64,000 bases of DNA from Aplectana chamaeleonis (GCA_029168955.1 JAPDOI010000271.1:586001-650000), one strand, 5' to 3'; numbered from the stretch's first letter, positions 54,329-64,000 are shown. Notes: a model not told the origin generated them from the letters alone. Numbers and translations: made by a program.

Positions 54329-54583
54329 AAATAAATTCATGAAAATACACGGACAAACGCCTTTGCGGTAAACTCTCTACAGAAATTCGACTTCCAATTC
54401 TCCAGCTAATAGACAAGAGAAAATTAGGCGTAGTAACATACCTAGTCAAGCCCACAGAGATCGCGGATCAGTAGAGTACGGCGGAGCACCAATGGAGTAG
54501 AGTTTCACGCCCAAGTCAGAAGGCAAGTCTGACGTAAGGCTGGAGTTCTCGCGTGATATTTATACCCTCCTCTTTCCGGTTGA

Positions 54584-56806
54584 TCTTGGGGTTCTAGTTT
54601 TGTATCAGGTCAAAGTCCTAGCGATCAAGCTGTCAGTAGTGCACCAGAGTCTGAAAATTCAAGAGTTACCGTGTTGGGTGATACCTCTCTTTCCGAAAAT
54701 GCACTCGCAGTTCTACAACTGGGTCCTAGTTTCTCTCCGTCTCAGACCATTTCCACCCTTGTCATGCGCAAAGTCATCTGCGGCCTCCACGAGCTTCAGG
54801 ATCGGCTCCGTTACAGGGCTAAAATCGAGTCTGGGCAAGTCAGTGCAGTGCAAACTCGGACGTTTCCTACCATTCCCTTCCCTTCCACGTATTTCAAACA
54901 GCAGGAACCCAATATACGCGCCGACATTAACTTCCGGCTCCTTGCCGATAAAGTTTTCCGGGTCATAAGACGTTTTCGTTCGGAAAAATCCACCAAGAAT
55001 CTGAGCCACTCGCAAGTTTTGGTTCTTAAGGAGGTGCGCGAGCTAATAGCTTCCAACGCCATACGCTTATCCGTTAGCGATAAAGGTGGGGAGTTTGTCG
55101 GTATCCCTCACGACATGGACGTGGCAATTACCGAAACTCATCTTTCGGACGCGTCTATTTATCGCCCCTCTTCGGAAAAACAGTTCAAAGCGCAATATCG
55201 AAAGCTCAATAGGGTGTGGGTTGAGGAGGCGAAACCACCTTGTCTAGCCCAAGCAGTAATCACGCGCTTGAAAATAGATTCTCCATCTTGTCCCGTTTTG
55301 TACTTGCTCATCAAAACTCATAAATTCGCGATGCCGGAGGATCTCACGTTAGTCAACCCCGCGGCAGTAAAAGTTAGACCGATCATCAGTTGCGTGGGTG
55401 GTCCAACGGACCGAATCGCATGGTTCCTCAACTCAGTTCTCACCCAACTCCTACCTTTCATACCAGCGCACCTGCCTAACACGCGAGCTTTTCTTGACCA
55501 TCTTCGTTCCACGCAATTGAGCACTAATTGTGTTGTGGAGTCTTTCGATGTTACAGCACTATACACCAAGGTTAGCAATGACTCCGCTATGGAGGCAGTC
55601 TTTGAGCTACTAAGCCAACATCAAAGTAACATCAAGATGTATGGGCTTTCTGTGCGTACCCTTATGGTTCTCCTCAAAGAATGCCTCAATTGCAATATTT
55701 TTAGGTGGGCCGGGAACTATTTTTCTCAAATACGGGGACTGGCTATGGGACAGCGGCTAGCGCCAACGCTCGCGATCGCCTTCATGGCAAAGGTCGAAAC
55801 ACCTGTGCTCGAATCCCTGCCCCTGTTTTACCGTCGCTACATTGACGACTGTTTCATAATTTGCTCGACGCAACAGGAAATGGACCACTGTTTCGACTTG
55901 ATGAACACTCAGTCCGAACACATAGAACTTACTCGGGAAAAACCGCGTGATGACTGGTTGCCTTTTCTAAATGTTCAAGTTCAACTCTTGAGGGATAGGA
56001 AAATCACAAAGTGGTACCGCAAGCCCTCGAGCAAGAACATGCTAGTCCACTGCCGGTCTGCCCACCCCACTCAAACCAAAAGGGCAGTAGTAAGGAGTAT
56101 GTTCCGCAGAGCAGTAAATGTGTGTTCGGGCGATCGAGAACGCGAGGAGTCCAAAAAACTCGCTAGCCAGATTGCGCACCTCAACGGATATGAAACTTAC
56201 TCAAAGAGGTACCGGCCTACGTACGTCCGCGGGCAGAGTCCAAACGGACTTCAAGACGATAAAGTTCCCTTCAAAATTCCGTTTATCTCGGACGAGGTTA
56301 GCAGCGCCATCAGAAAGTGTTTGCGAAGAGGCGGACTAGAAAATACAGGGGCTCTGGTGGATATCCCTCCTAGCAACATAAAAGGTCAATTGGTGAGAAA
56401 TCGCCTATACGATCGCACCTGCGTTACCCCTAATTGTACCATTTGTCCTCAGGGCAGGGAAGGAGACTGTGCTGTTTCTGGTGTCATCTATCTCATCACG
56501 TGCCAGAGCTGCGGTGAGGAGTACATCGGAGAAACAGGTCGACCTCTGCACGTGCGCATCAAAGAGCATTTAGATGGTAAAGAAAAGTCGCGTAGCTACA
56601 CTGCACTGGGGTGCCGTCGGATTGATTGCCACCTGGGGGAAGATTTACAGGTGCGAGTGGAGATACTGGCGCAGGAGGGCATAACAAGTGCGCGGAAAGC
56701 TCTTGAGGCGTTTTGGATCAGTGCGAGGGACCCCAAGATCAACCGGAAAGAGGAGGGTATAAATATCACGCGAGAACTCCAGCCTTACGTCAGACTTGCC
56801 TTCTGA
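54584..56806 (+). CDS. Penelope-like element polyprotein: reverse transcriptase with GIY-YIG endonuclease
   Basis: The frame is open from 54584 to a TGA at 56804-56806; counting from the GTG at 54671 it is 711 residues. There is no ATG before 54764, although conserved LGDTSLSENALAVLQLGPSF lies upstream of it, so the start may come from an upstream exon or a non-ATG codon. RT motifs: KVRPIIS, ESFDVTALYTKV, RGLAMGQRLAPTLA and YIDD at residues 390-393. After the thumb region come a Cys-rich stretch (CVTPNCTICP) and the GIY-YIG nuclease: VIY at 605-607, YIG at 618-620, with LHVRIKEH beyond. Such enzymes copy element RNA at a nicked target. The frame has no stops or shifts, so the protein may be active. 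Confidence 0.9.
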   Translation, partial: SWGSSFVSGQSPSDQAVSSAPESENSRVTVLGDTSLSENALAVLQLGPSFSPSQTISTLVMRKVICGLHELQDRLRYRAKIESGQVSAVQTRTFPTIPFPSTYFKQQEPNIRADINFRLLADKVFRVIRRFRSEKSTKNLSHSQVLVLKEVRELIASNAIRLSVSDKGGEFVGIPHDMDVAITETHLSDASIYRPSSEKQFKAQYRKLNRVWVEEAKPPCLAQAVITRLKIDSPSCPVLYLLIKTHKFAMPEDLTLVNPAAVKVRPIISCVGGPTDRIAWFLNSVLTQLLPFIPAHLPNTRAFLDHLRSTQLSTNCVVESFDVTALYTKVSNDSAMEAVFELLSQHQSNIKMYGLSVRTLMVLLKECLNCNIFRWAGNYFSQIRGLAMGQRLAPTLAIAFMAKVETPVLESLPLFYRRYIDDCFIICSTQQEMDHCFDLMNTQSEHIELTREKPRDDWLPFLNVQVQLLRDRKITKWYRKPSSKNMLVHCRSAHPTQTKRAVVRSMFRRAVNVCSGDREREESKKLASQIAHLNGYETYSKRYRPTYVRGQSPNGLQDDKVPFKIPFISDEVSSAIRKCLRRGGLENTGALVDIPPSNIKGQLVRNRLYDRTCVTPNCTICPQGREGDCAVSGVIYLITCQSCGEEYIGETGRPLHVRIKEHLDGKEKSRSYTALGCRRIDCHLGEDLQVRVEILAQEGITSARKALEAFWISARDPKINRKEEGINITRELQPYVRLAF

Positions 56807-56992
56807 CTTGGGCGTGAAACTCTACTCCATTGGTGCTCCGCCGTACTCTACTGATCCGCGATGTCTGTGGGCTTGACTAGGTATGTTACTACGCCTAATT
56901 TTCTCTTGTCTATTAGCTGGAGAATTGGAAGTCGAATTTCTGTAGAGAGTTTACCGCAAAGGCGTTTGTCCGTGTATTTTCATGAATTTATT

Positions 56993-57050
56993 TGGCTCTT
57001 TCAGGCTCTGAAGAAGGCGAAGCCGCCGAAACGTCAGCCGAATAAAGCCT
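56993..57050 (+). ncRNA. Hammerhead ribozyme, right terminal segment of Penelope element
   Basis: CUGAAGA (57008-57014), stem II GGCG/CGCC with an AAGC loop, GAAA (57028-57031), then CGUC. Stem I pairs GGCU with AGCC, then UUC with GAA past a bulged A. The self-complementary ACGU in place of a looped stem III suggests a dimeric minimal hammerhead, as described for Penelope-like elements. Confidence 0.75.
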
Positions 57051-57910
57051 CATACTACCTCGTGCAAGCTTCAATCAAAGTTCTCAATATTGCTACGATG
57101 CCGAGGTTTATCGAGAGTCGAACATGGAGTGAGGTTGAGAAAATCACTCGGTGCATCCAACTAGATATGACGATGATTACGTGGCCAACAGGATTGCACC
57201 TGTTCAGAGAAATAGTGGAGGCGAGTATGGTGAAGTAACGGAGGTAGCAGTAAAGGTTAGCTTTCTGGTGATACGCAATGTTTTATCATAGGCCCGCCCA
57301 CGGAGATTTTCTCATCCGCCGTCATCCACGTATTGCATGGATATCGACCGCGTCGGATACACCGAGTGATTTTCTCAACTTCACCTCACCATGTTGTTCA
57401 TACGTATCGACCGGGTGGGTGTTGTGGGGTGCGGGGGGGGGGTGCGGGGGGGGGATACACCGAGTGATTTTTGCATCCCTTTTTCAATGCATTCTGTGTG
57501 TATCGACCGGGCTGGAGACGTCGGCTCATCCAACTATGACCGGGGCCTAATAGCCATTAAACATGTTTGCAGAATTTCGACCTCCTCGGCCACTCCCCAG
57601 TGGCTTCTCGAGGAGAGCGGTGTTTGAATGATTGCATACCGCTCCTCCGCTCTTTTATACCCGGCATGTTATGAGCGTGTGTTTACATTCGTTATGATGT
57701 TTTATTCAAGAATGGTTACGGTAGCCCTGCGGAAAAAGTGATCGGCATGGGCGTGCTTTTTCATTTGTATACATGTAGGTGCGCAACTTTTGGTGCACCA
57801 TACTACATATTCTACTGCGTCGTCGCCTTGGGAGTAGGCCAAATCTCCTGATCCTTTGACAAGTTGCTTAAATCAATGTCAATGTTCCCTGTCTTTGCGA
57901 GAAGCGTCAC

Positions 57911-58062
57911 CTTGTAGTACTTTTTCGTCTCTTCGTGGTAAGTCCATCCTTCAAGATCTCCTGCTTCCGCTGCTATATATAGGTGTCCGGAGAAAGGGGC
58001 TAAAGCCAAGACCAGAAGTATTATTGTTAATACGTTCTGCACCATATCGGTTAGTTGAAATG
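57911..58062 (-). CDS. First exon of a putative secreted protein
   Basis: Minus strand. A strong acceptor (GAAAATTTCAG) ends at 58063, and ATG follows at 58045 after a 17-base leader, as expected for an SL trans-spliced mRNA. The product starts MVQNVLTIILLVLALAPFSG, a signal peptide, then EGWTYHEETKKYYK, which resembles the opening of nematode C-type lectin-like domains (GW-Y-x-x-T-x-x-CYK) with Tyr in place of Cys. A donor AAG/GTGACG closes the exon in phase 0; without it the frame stops at 57812. A TATATAAG box lies near 58305. Later exons are not seen; the Penelope insertion is 0.8 kb downstream. Confidence 0.45.
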
Positions 58063-58404
58063 CTGAAATTTTCAAATTTATTTGAGATCAGAAGTAGCTC
58101 AAACCTCGTAGACTTGTTCTACCTAGAAAAAGCAGCTCGGTATAAGCACTCCGACTGTGGCAGTGCCTGAACGTAAGCAGAATCGCTGACTCCTTCAGTG
58201 GTCAACTATCACAATGTCGAGTGGTCCGCTTTTTCAGTGTTACCTAACTACGACTGTTGACGCTGTGTTATGAATTAGGCTACCAAAAATAACGAAGCTT
58301 ATATATTCCTGGTATGATAGTAAAGGCAACACTGTTATGCCGGCGGCCTCTTCAAAACAAACACGAACGTGTTATTATTTGAAATCCATGTAGACGAAGC
58401 TATT

Positions 58405-58606
58405 GAGGGGGCTATGTGGGAAGGGAGGGGGGCACAGTTGTATCGCGCTTGATCACGCCCATTTTTCCGTGCCGCAATGACTCTCCTGATTTTGGCAGGG
58501 GAAGGAAACCCCGGGTAGGTACTCAAATTTAGTGCGGCACAGTAAAATGGGCGTGGCCAAGTCTATCGCGCCATAGTGCCCCCCCCCTTCCCACATAGCA
58601 CCCTAT
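58405..58606. mobile_element. Fold-back MITE with GGGGGGCAC / CGCCCATTTTTCCG arms
   Basis: GGGGCTATGTGGGAAGGGAG at the left and CTTCCCACATAGCACCC at the right are inverted. The inner ACGCCCATTTTTCCG and AAAATGGGCGTGG also pair. Relative of the element in E1/E2. Confidence 0.6.
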
Positions 58607-58618
58607 TGAGTATAGGTA

Positions 58619-58766
58619 GGTCCTTGGCCAGTTTCCTCAGGAAAAACGTTTGAATTTAAACCGCGGCTGGCGCGGCGGTTCAATTCTCAGAGATTGCGAT
58701 TTAAACCGCCACGCAAGCCGCGGTTTGAATTCACACGTTTTTTCTTGGGGAAACATGTCACGGACC
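58619..58766. mobile_element. Hairpin MITE with TA flanks
   Basis: GGTCCTTGGCCAGTTTCC at the left, GGAAACATGTCACGGACC at the right, TA on both sides. The inner AATTTAAACCGCGGCTGGCG and complementary sequence extend the stem. Confidence 0.6.
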
Positions 58767-58923
58767 TAGCCATATACTGCAGGGTTGTGCGTTATAACGT
58801 CAACGTGCTAACGCATTAACGGGTGAACGCGGTTTTTTTTGAAAATTAACAATTCCATGCTTCTAAAAAGTTTATTACAAAAGTTCAAGAATGAGGCTCC
58901 AAAAGAATTCAAACGACTGCAAA

Positions 58924-58976
58924 AGCTTGTCGGCTAGCTTTCGGTGCGTAGCACCTTCTTCAGACCTGAAAGAAAA
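58924..58976 (-). ncRNA. Hammerhead ribozyme downstream of the second Penelope fragment
   Basis: Minus strand: CUGAAGA (58963-58957), stem II GGUGC/GCACC, GAAA (58942-58939), a palindromic AGCU in place of stem III, A before cleavage, stem I GGU/GCC. Different stems from the other copies, same fold. Confidence 0.65.
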
Positions 58977-59192
58977 CATGTTAGTGTTGCATTTCGCATT
59001 GTTGAATCTATTTAGCTAACCAGAGTCTGCTTTGCGGTACGGATGGAAAATGGGCGAATGGGCGAAACCCCACGCCGGTCACAGACACAATAAAGTACAA
59101 CCACCAAAGCAATTTGCGTGCTTAAATAGCAGTTGCCCCACGATTATTAGTAATCTTACCGTAACCCAAAAAGAGCTATGGCGATCCTGAAT

Positions 59193-59727
59193 TCATACAA
59201 TGAGCTGTAGTATATCACCCAATTCCTTTCGGCTGTTTATCTCGGGTGATAAACGCTTTATTTCCAAGGCCTCTAGAATTTTCCGTTCAACAGCGTTTTC
59301 AACCGAGCGGTGGAGGACCGTAACTGAAAATGATGGAGCAGCTTCTTGGGTATGCTTCTGTGTTCTGTGTTTGCAGAAACTGCTAAGTGGATATGACGCC
59401 GGATTTCTAAGTGCCCTGCGGTGTTCATCCATCCGTTTGTGCAGAGGCCTCATAGTTTCTCCGACGTACTTCTCTCCGCAGCTTTGAAATTCCACAAGAT
59501 AAACTGTTCCTTTCCGTTGACATATCTGACTGCTGTTGCAGTACTCATACCCTGATTGGCCACATCTTTCCTCATAAAGCCTGGACGTTGTAAGCAGCTG
59601 CTTGAGATTTGGTGGTGGTCTGAATACAAGCTTGACCAGGAGCGATGAATTTTTCACAACCGTATTCACTTCTCTCGCTACATTTTCATTTAAATACGGC
59701 ATTACTAGAGCAATGCCGTCCGGAGTA
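59193..59727 (-). pseudogene. Penelope-like element 2, C-terminal GIY-YIG fragment
   Basis: Minus-strand frame open from about 59727 to a stop at 59193: TPDGIALVMPYLNENVARE, then GTVYLVEF, KYVGETMRPLHKRMDEH and a C-terminal NSRKELGDILQL. These are the GIY and YIG boxes. The RT part is absent (5' truncated). A hammerhead lies 220 bases downstream in the 3' region. A different family from the complete element at 54242. Confidence 0.75.
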
Positions 59728-60040
59728 GCTAATTACATGCTTAACAAAAATGTCTTGAAATCAAGTTAATTTTGTTGAATTGTAGCGGAATTAAGACACT
59801 GCTTGATGTGGGACCTCCGATAACTTATTGATTTTTGCCGTGGTCGGGTAATTTTTTTTGAATTTTCGAATGCTCAACAAGAAAACTTCCCAATTAGCCC
59901 ACATCCCTCGTACCTATATGTTTTTTTTGAGTAGGTAAGACATATTGAGCTCATAATTTCACAATATCTTCACCACTTTGTTAGTCAGCCATGACCGACC
60001 GCTCCAGTGCTGCTCCGCCCGGACTCTTCTGAACCAGTTA

Positions 60041-60315
60041 CTGTGCTTCTCTGAGCCAAATTCCGGTCCGCAATTGCGTCTCCACACGTTTTGCGGCCGC
60101 ACGCGTTCGACAAAGTCGAATTTTCAGCGCCAAAGCCGATTCGATATGGCTTTTCTATACAATTTTCTCCAATTTCGTTTAGTTTCCAGTTTCTAAAACC
60201 CACCAAGAGTGCGAAAATCGGCGGCTGTGTAAAAGCTCTTCCGACTCAAAAGCGCGCGGCCGCGAAGCGTGTCGAGACGCAATTGCGGATCGGAATTTGG
60301 CCCACAGAAGCACAG
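60041..60315. mobile_element. MITE with TA flanks and GCAATTGCG arms
   Basis: CTGTGCTTCTCTGAGCC and GGCCCACAGAAGCACAG ends, TA at 60039-60040 and 60316-60317. The arms continue through GTCCGCAATTGCGTCTC and its complement. Confidence 0.65.
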
Positions 60316-60551
60316 TAGGTTTAATCCTCTATAAAACGTCGTAATTCACATCATTCGAGGCGCGAGCGGCGCGCGCGACGCCTGGGCCTCCGTCTGCCCT
60401 CCGCTTTCTCACTGTCTCTAACCTCCACCCCTCACCAGCGTGCGTAGGAACCATGTGAATTTCGCCGTTTTATAGCCTGTATGTATGTATAGGTCAATGG
60501 CAAAACTCGTTGTATAAAAAATTCTATGCGTGAAATTTCACACATCCATAT

Positions 60552-60795
60552 TAGGGATGAGCGGAGTTCCGCGTTTCGCGTTCCGAAACCCGCAGTGTCG
60601 CGCATTTTCGACATTCCGCAGTCCGAAAACCGCAAAAAACGCTGCGGAATGCGAAAATATCGGGCCAACGTCGAGGAAGAAAACATCAGATGATTTCTGA
60701 ATTCTTCCCCGATTCCCGAAACCCGAGAAAAAAATTCGCTCCGAAAGCCGAAAACGGATTTCCGAATTTTCATATTTTTGTTCCGCTCATTCCTG
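60552..60795. mobile_element. hAT-type MITE, 244 bp, with 8-bp target duplication
   Basis: TAGGGATGAGCGGA and TCCGCTCATTCCTG ends; ATCCATAT on both sides (60544-60551, 60796-60803). Interior is TTCCGAAA/TTCGCG near-tandem repeats. Confidence 0.75.
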
Positions 60796-61181
60796 ATCCA
60801 TATGCAATCAATTGAAGAGGAGCCTGGTGTCTTTTGCGGCTCTATGGGGTCACACTGCTGGGAATGGCAAAAGATTGTACTGCAACGTTGCTCTCTTCTC
60901 AGAACTTTTAACTCAAGTTCGGACAAGTAACGGATTGCTTGGATTGCTTACGTTAATTGTTTGGAGCTTGTAAATAGGTAGGGTCAAGGTCGTTCCTAGC
61001 TAAGCCTTTATGTCTTCGTAAATCATTTTATAGTTGTTCGTTTGTGAAGTTATACTTTTACCCCTTGCTAATGCAAAATTTCTCAAACTGGTTATAAAGT
61101 ACTAATAGTTTATTTGTTTGGTATTTGTCCAAATGTTGTTCTTAACTTATCCCACACTCATGGACAACTTACCATCTACAA

Positions 61182-61400
61182 TTACCCTATTTCAATTTCG
61201 ATTAATTTACAACTAACAAGGGAATGACCGGACCTGGTCGCCAGAACTACCCATAAAGCCATGAATTTCTGATCGGCTATCTCCCGGGTAATCTTTAAAA
61301 CCCCAATGTAGCTACCCGAGTAGTAGTGAAACAAAAGGTGTGAACCAAAAAGTGAAGAGCCATAAAGAATTATTACTATCAAGCTGCCGTAACCGATCAT
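61182..61400 (-). pseudogene. Possible fragment of a Str-type serpentine receptor
   Basis: The minus-strand frame has a hydrophobic run (IVIILYGSSLFGSHLLF) followed by KITREIADQKFMALWVVLA. This recalls the loop 3/TM6 start of Str receptors, where K-T-R-x-L-x-x-Q-x-F-x-A-L-V-V occurs. No adjoining exons identified. Low confidence. Confidence 0.25.
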
Positions 61401-61874
61401 AAGTTCGAGAAAAACAACAAACGGACCTTAGATTCGTGTTCTACGCCCCAAATTACCCCCTGGGCCAACTTTTAGTTAGAAAATTTTCCTTGACCTCAGC
61501 ACTCCCATAATGAACTATGCTCTAGAAGTTAGAGAATTTTTCCCAAACTTCGCCTGATGGGTTTTCTGAAGTGCTTAACACGAATATGAGGTTCGTAAAG
61601 CACTCTCACGCGATTACGGTAGGTTACGGTGAGTATAATATAATTTAGCTATCGTGGCTCATAGACTTCCGCATAGAAATTCATGTGCTATAGTCTTCTT
61701 TGATGCAAAAATTCGCCATGCTGTTCTTGCTGCTAGCGAATGCCGAAGGAAAAGTCAAAGTCTATTTTGGTCTAACTTCGTCAGATCTAACAATTTCAGA
61801 CGGCCTGTTTCACTGGCAGCCCATGATCACAATATCCTTTACTTCATTCTGACCAAATTTCCTCATTTGATTAA

Positions 61875-62412
61875 AGGCAGTGGTCGCGCTCAAATATGCT
61901 CGTCTTCTTTTTCTCTCTAAACCCTTTTCTGGTTATAGAGTAGTAGAAGCTATAAGAAAAATCGCGAAAAAATAGCTGTTCTAGGCCAAATTCGAAGCGT
62001 GAACTTTCTTGTCTATTGATGGTGGACGAGTCCACCCCCACATCATCGGCATCGATGATCTCTAGTATCAAGAACATCAGCTGGCTTGAAATTGAATATC
62101 AATCGATGAGCTTTCGGAGTTATGTACACATCTAGTCAAAAACATTGACTGAGGTGCTTGCTTTCGTTGTTCTCCTGTTTTATTAGGTAGATTTGCATTT
62201 ATGTCTTCCTCTGAGTGTCGATGATTTTTGGCTGCTTGGCATAAGACTGTGAGCTTTCTGTGCACGTGTGCACGAACTGGAAATTTAGGGTCTCAATAAC
62301 TCTGATTCTAGCCCGTTTTTCACCGCGCTACTTTCATAGTTTTTGAGCTGTTTTTGATCTAAGCTGATTTTTGTAGTTTTTTCGATAACAATTTTCATCG
62401 CGACCACTGCCT
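61875..62412. mobile_element. TTAA-type MITE, family 2, copy 3
   Basis: AGGCAGTGGTCGCGCTCAA at the left after TTAA (61871-61874), ATCGCGACCACTGCCT at the right before TTGA (one change from TTAA). High similarity to 41462-42010. Confidence 0.7.
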
Positions 62413-62482
62413 TTGATGGCAATTCAGTGGACGACCCTTCTCTACATCATATCACGCGTAAGTCAAATTTTCACTGGCGGCT

Positions 62483-63160
62483 GCTCATAAAAATCAAAAC
62501 AAGTTACTTGTAATATAAATGTAACTTATTTGAAAGCCTAAGTAACTTACATTTATATAACATGTAAAATAAATACATTTATATTAAATGTAAGTTACAC
62601 TTATCTTTCATGTAACTTACTTCTAAAGATTCGAATTTTCACAATGTGTGGATATCACGTGACGGAGACGACACGTGACTCAGAAAGAGCGTCCCAGACC
62701 ACACACTACGCGGAAAAATGCTGTGCGGGTCCTTCCCTGCTGGTGTGGGGTAAAGTACCTCAAACTTGGGTAATTGCACCAACAGCAACCCCAGTCGTAA
62801 GCCTGACCCCGCGAGTGCGTCCCCCCTTGGAAATATCATCTTAGCCGTTTAAAGTTTCTTGCGACTTATATTGTGCGATTTAAATTACATGTAACATACC
62901 GGAGGCGCACTGCACGCAGTATCCTCTCAGAAATCGAAAACAAGTTACCTGTAACATATGTAAGCTGATGTAAGTTACTTGCAACTTATCTCAGGTCATT
63001 TAAGTTACATGCGACATATCGACAGGAAACTGTGTGCAATTCGCTTCCGATATGTTGCGTGTAACTTGAATTGCACAACAAAAGTCGCAAGTAAGTTACA
63101 TCGGCTTAGATATGTTACAAGAAACTTGTTTCCGGGTTTTTATATCACAAGTAACTTGTG
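62483..63160. repeat. Palindromic AAGTTAC-rich element(s)
   Basis: Repeated AAGTTAC / GTAACTT words in both orientations. ATCGAAAACAAGTTACCTGT (62933) is mirrored by AAGAAACTTGTTTCCGG (63120), and ATGTAAGTTAC/GTAACTTAC pairs occur at 62500-62630. The intervening 62640-62830 is unrelated. Confidence 0.55.
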
Positions 63161-63213
63161 CTCATTTTTCTGAGTGAGCGAATTGAAGGTGCCGCTAAAT
63201 ACCCCGTAATATT

Positions 63214-63326
63214 CAGTAGGGTGTTTTTGATTCCATATGTTTTGCTCTTCTATGCAAAGATTGGCAGCACGTTATGGCCTCACGTGGAGCAACAAATGAG
63301 TGCTATTTCAAATTTGCACCCTACTG
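63214..63326. repeat. Small MITE-like element with CAGTAGGGTG ends
   Basis: CAGTAGGGTG and CACCCTACTG are inverted 113 bp apart. No flanking duplication seen. Confidence 0.3.
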
Positions 63327-63796
63327 CTATCCCTTGATTGCTAGGTATAGGGCCGTAGTAAAGCCGGCAAAAATTTCAGTTCAGCCTATCTGAGTCCATG
63401 TTATGAAAAGAATTCATATGAGCCGCACACATTTCAGACGTACGTGTTGTAGGATAGCGACCTAGGCTAAACAGAGAAAGTCAGCAACAAACAAGTCAAG
63501 CTGAATCACTCAGTCAGATCTGACTGAATCGATTCAGTCAGATCTGACAGGCTTCTTGGCTAGATAAGAGAGAAACAGCGTGCCAGGTCAGGAGTGCGCT
63601 CGAGACTGTTTTAAGGAGCAAAGGAGTAACTTAAATAATTCAGCTGAGATTTCGGCTTATCATATATCATTATCAATATCAGCTTCCACGCAACAAGCAG
63701 CATTTCATTTATTGAGAAACGGAGCATGGAGTTGGTCGATTCGTGAACGACCACGTAGAGAATAATGGCCGGTTGTTCTTGTCATCACAGGTATCA

Positions 63797-64000
63797 TCAT
63801 GCCCCCATCATCATGGCTTTGCAAGACCGACCCCTTGAATGCAATCTATGGCCCGTAGTAAACCCACCACTCAGTCAGGATCACCTGAATGGGTGATAAG
63901 CCAGGCTTGAAATGATTCAGACAGGGCTCAGACGAATCGAAAATCATATCGAGCGATGGGTGCATTCAAGCGGTCGGTCTTGCAAAGCCATGATGATGGG
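63797..64000. mobile_element. MITE with 40-bp inverted ends at the window edge
   Basis: ATCATCATGGCTTTGCAAGA at the left matches TCTTGCAAAGCCATGATGAT at the right, extending through GACCGACC and TTGAATGCA. The right end coincides with the end of the window. Confidence 0.65.

Larger units (their letters stand above)
54242..57123 (+). mobile_element. Penelope-like element, complete insertion with inverted terminal segments
   Basis: Flanked by an 18-bp duplication ATGGAGTGAGGTTGAGAA (54224-54241, 57124-57141). The left segment (54242-54595) is the inverted copy of 56717-57090, near-identical over about 350 bp, each with a hammerhead ribozyme. The right end adds a 33-base tail with GATGCCGAGGTTTATCGAG. 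One long ORF (RT plus GIY-YIG) lies between. Low divergence of the arms and the intact duplication point to a recent insertion. Confidence 0.85.
54101..57547. mobile_element. PIF/Harbinger-type MITE, copy 5, split by the Penelope element
   Basis: GGCCCCGATGAGAGTTGG at the left, ATGACCGGGGCC at the right, TAA on both sides (54098-54100, 57548-57550). Without 54242-57141 it aligns with copy 4. Confidence 0.7.

Overview
Eukaryotic DNA from a nematode, most probably a clade V strongylid of the hookworm type. The grounds are a seven-transmembrane chemoreceptor gene with nematode-style TTTCAG acceptors, candidate trans-splice acceptors just before start codons, and a transposon load (mariner, RTE and other non-LTR fragments, Penelope-like elements, many fold-back MITEs) like that of hookworm genomes. 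The species cannot be fixed by eye. There are no rRNA genes, CRISPR arrays or bacterial signals.

The one complete host gene I can assemble is a 306-residue serpentine receptor on the + strand. Its six exons (15388-15600, 21769-21926, 21990-22083, 22145-22309, 36107-36229, 36292-36459) join in frame with GT/AG borders and seven hydrophobic segments. Introns 2, 3 and 5 are 61-63 bases, but intron 1 is 6.2 kb and intron 4 is 13.8 kb because of mobile DNA. A paralogous first exon lies on the - strand at 6763-6975. A secreted-protein first exon lies on the - strand at 58045-57911.

Intron 4 is a Russian doll. A mariner element (22435-36045, TA flanks) is split by two copies of a 0.9-kb element (F1, F2). 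F2 holds two copies of another element (E1, E2). E2 holds a further 4.5-kb insertion, with a 42-bp minisatellite and a fold-back element, and a 241-bp hammerhead-bearing element. Without the mariner the intron would be about 186 bases.

The rest is repeats. 1-6.7 kb: TTAA-flanked MITEs, a gag fragment and an interrupted hAT-type MITE. 7-15 kb: MITEs and interlocked inverted repeats. 37-46 kb: MITEs of the TA, TAA/TTA, TTAA and 8-bp target-duplication classes. 47-50.6 kb: a decayed RTE retrotransposon. 51-57.5 kb: fold-back elements and a Penelope-like element (RT plus GIY-YIG) inserted in a PIF/Harbinger-type MITE with an 18-bp target duplication. 58.9-59.7 kb: a second Penelope fragment. 60-64 kb: more MITEs.

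Two signals stand out. First, five hammerhead-ribozyme cores at four loci all belong to Penelope-type or Penelope-derived elements, with covarying stems. Second, a roughly 120-bp module recurs at six places in otherwise different elements: a TATA-like box, about 60 bases to an AAG/GTGAC hairpin, a uridine-rich ATTTTTGG-like site and a terminal hairpin. It looks like an Sm-class or spliced-leader-type small-RNA gene, or a conserved LTR leader, riding on transposons.
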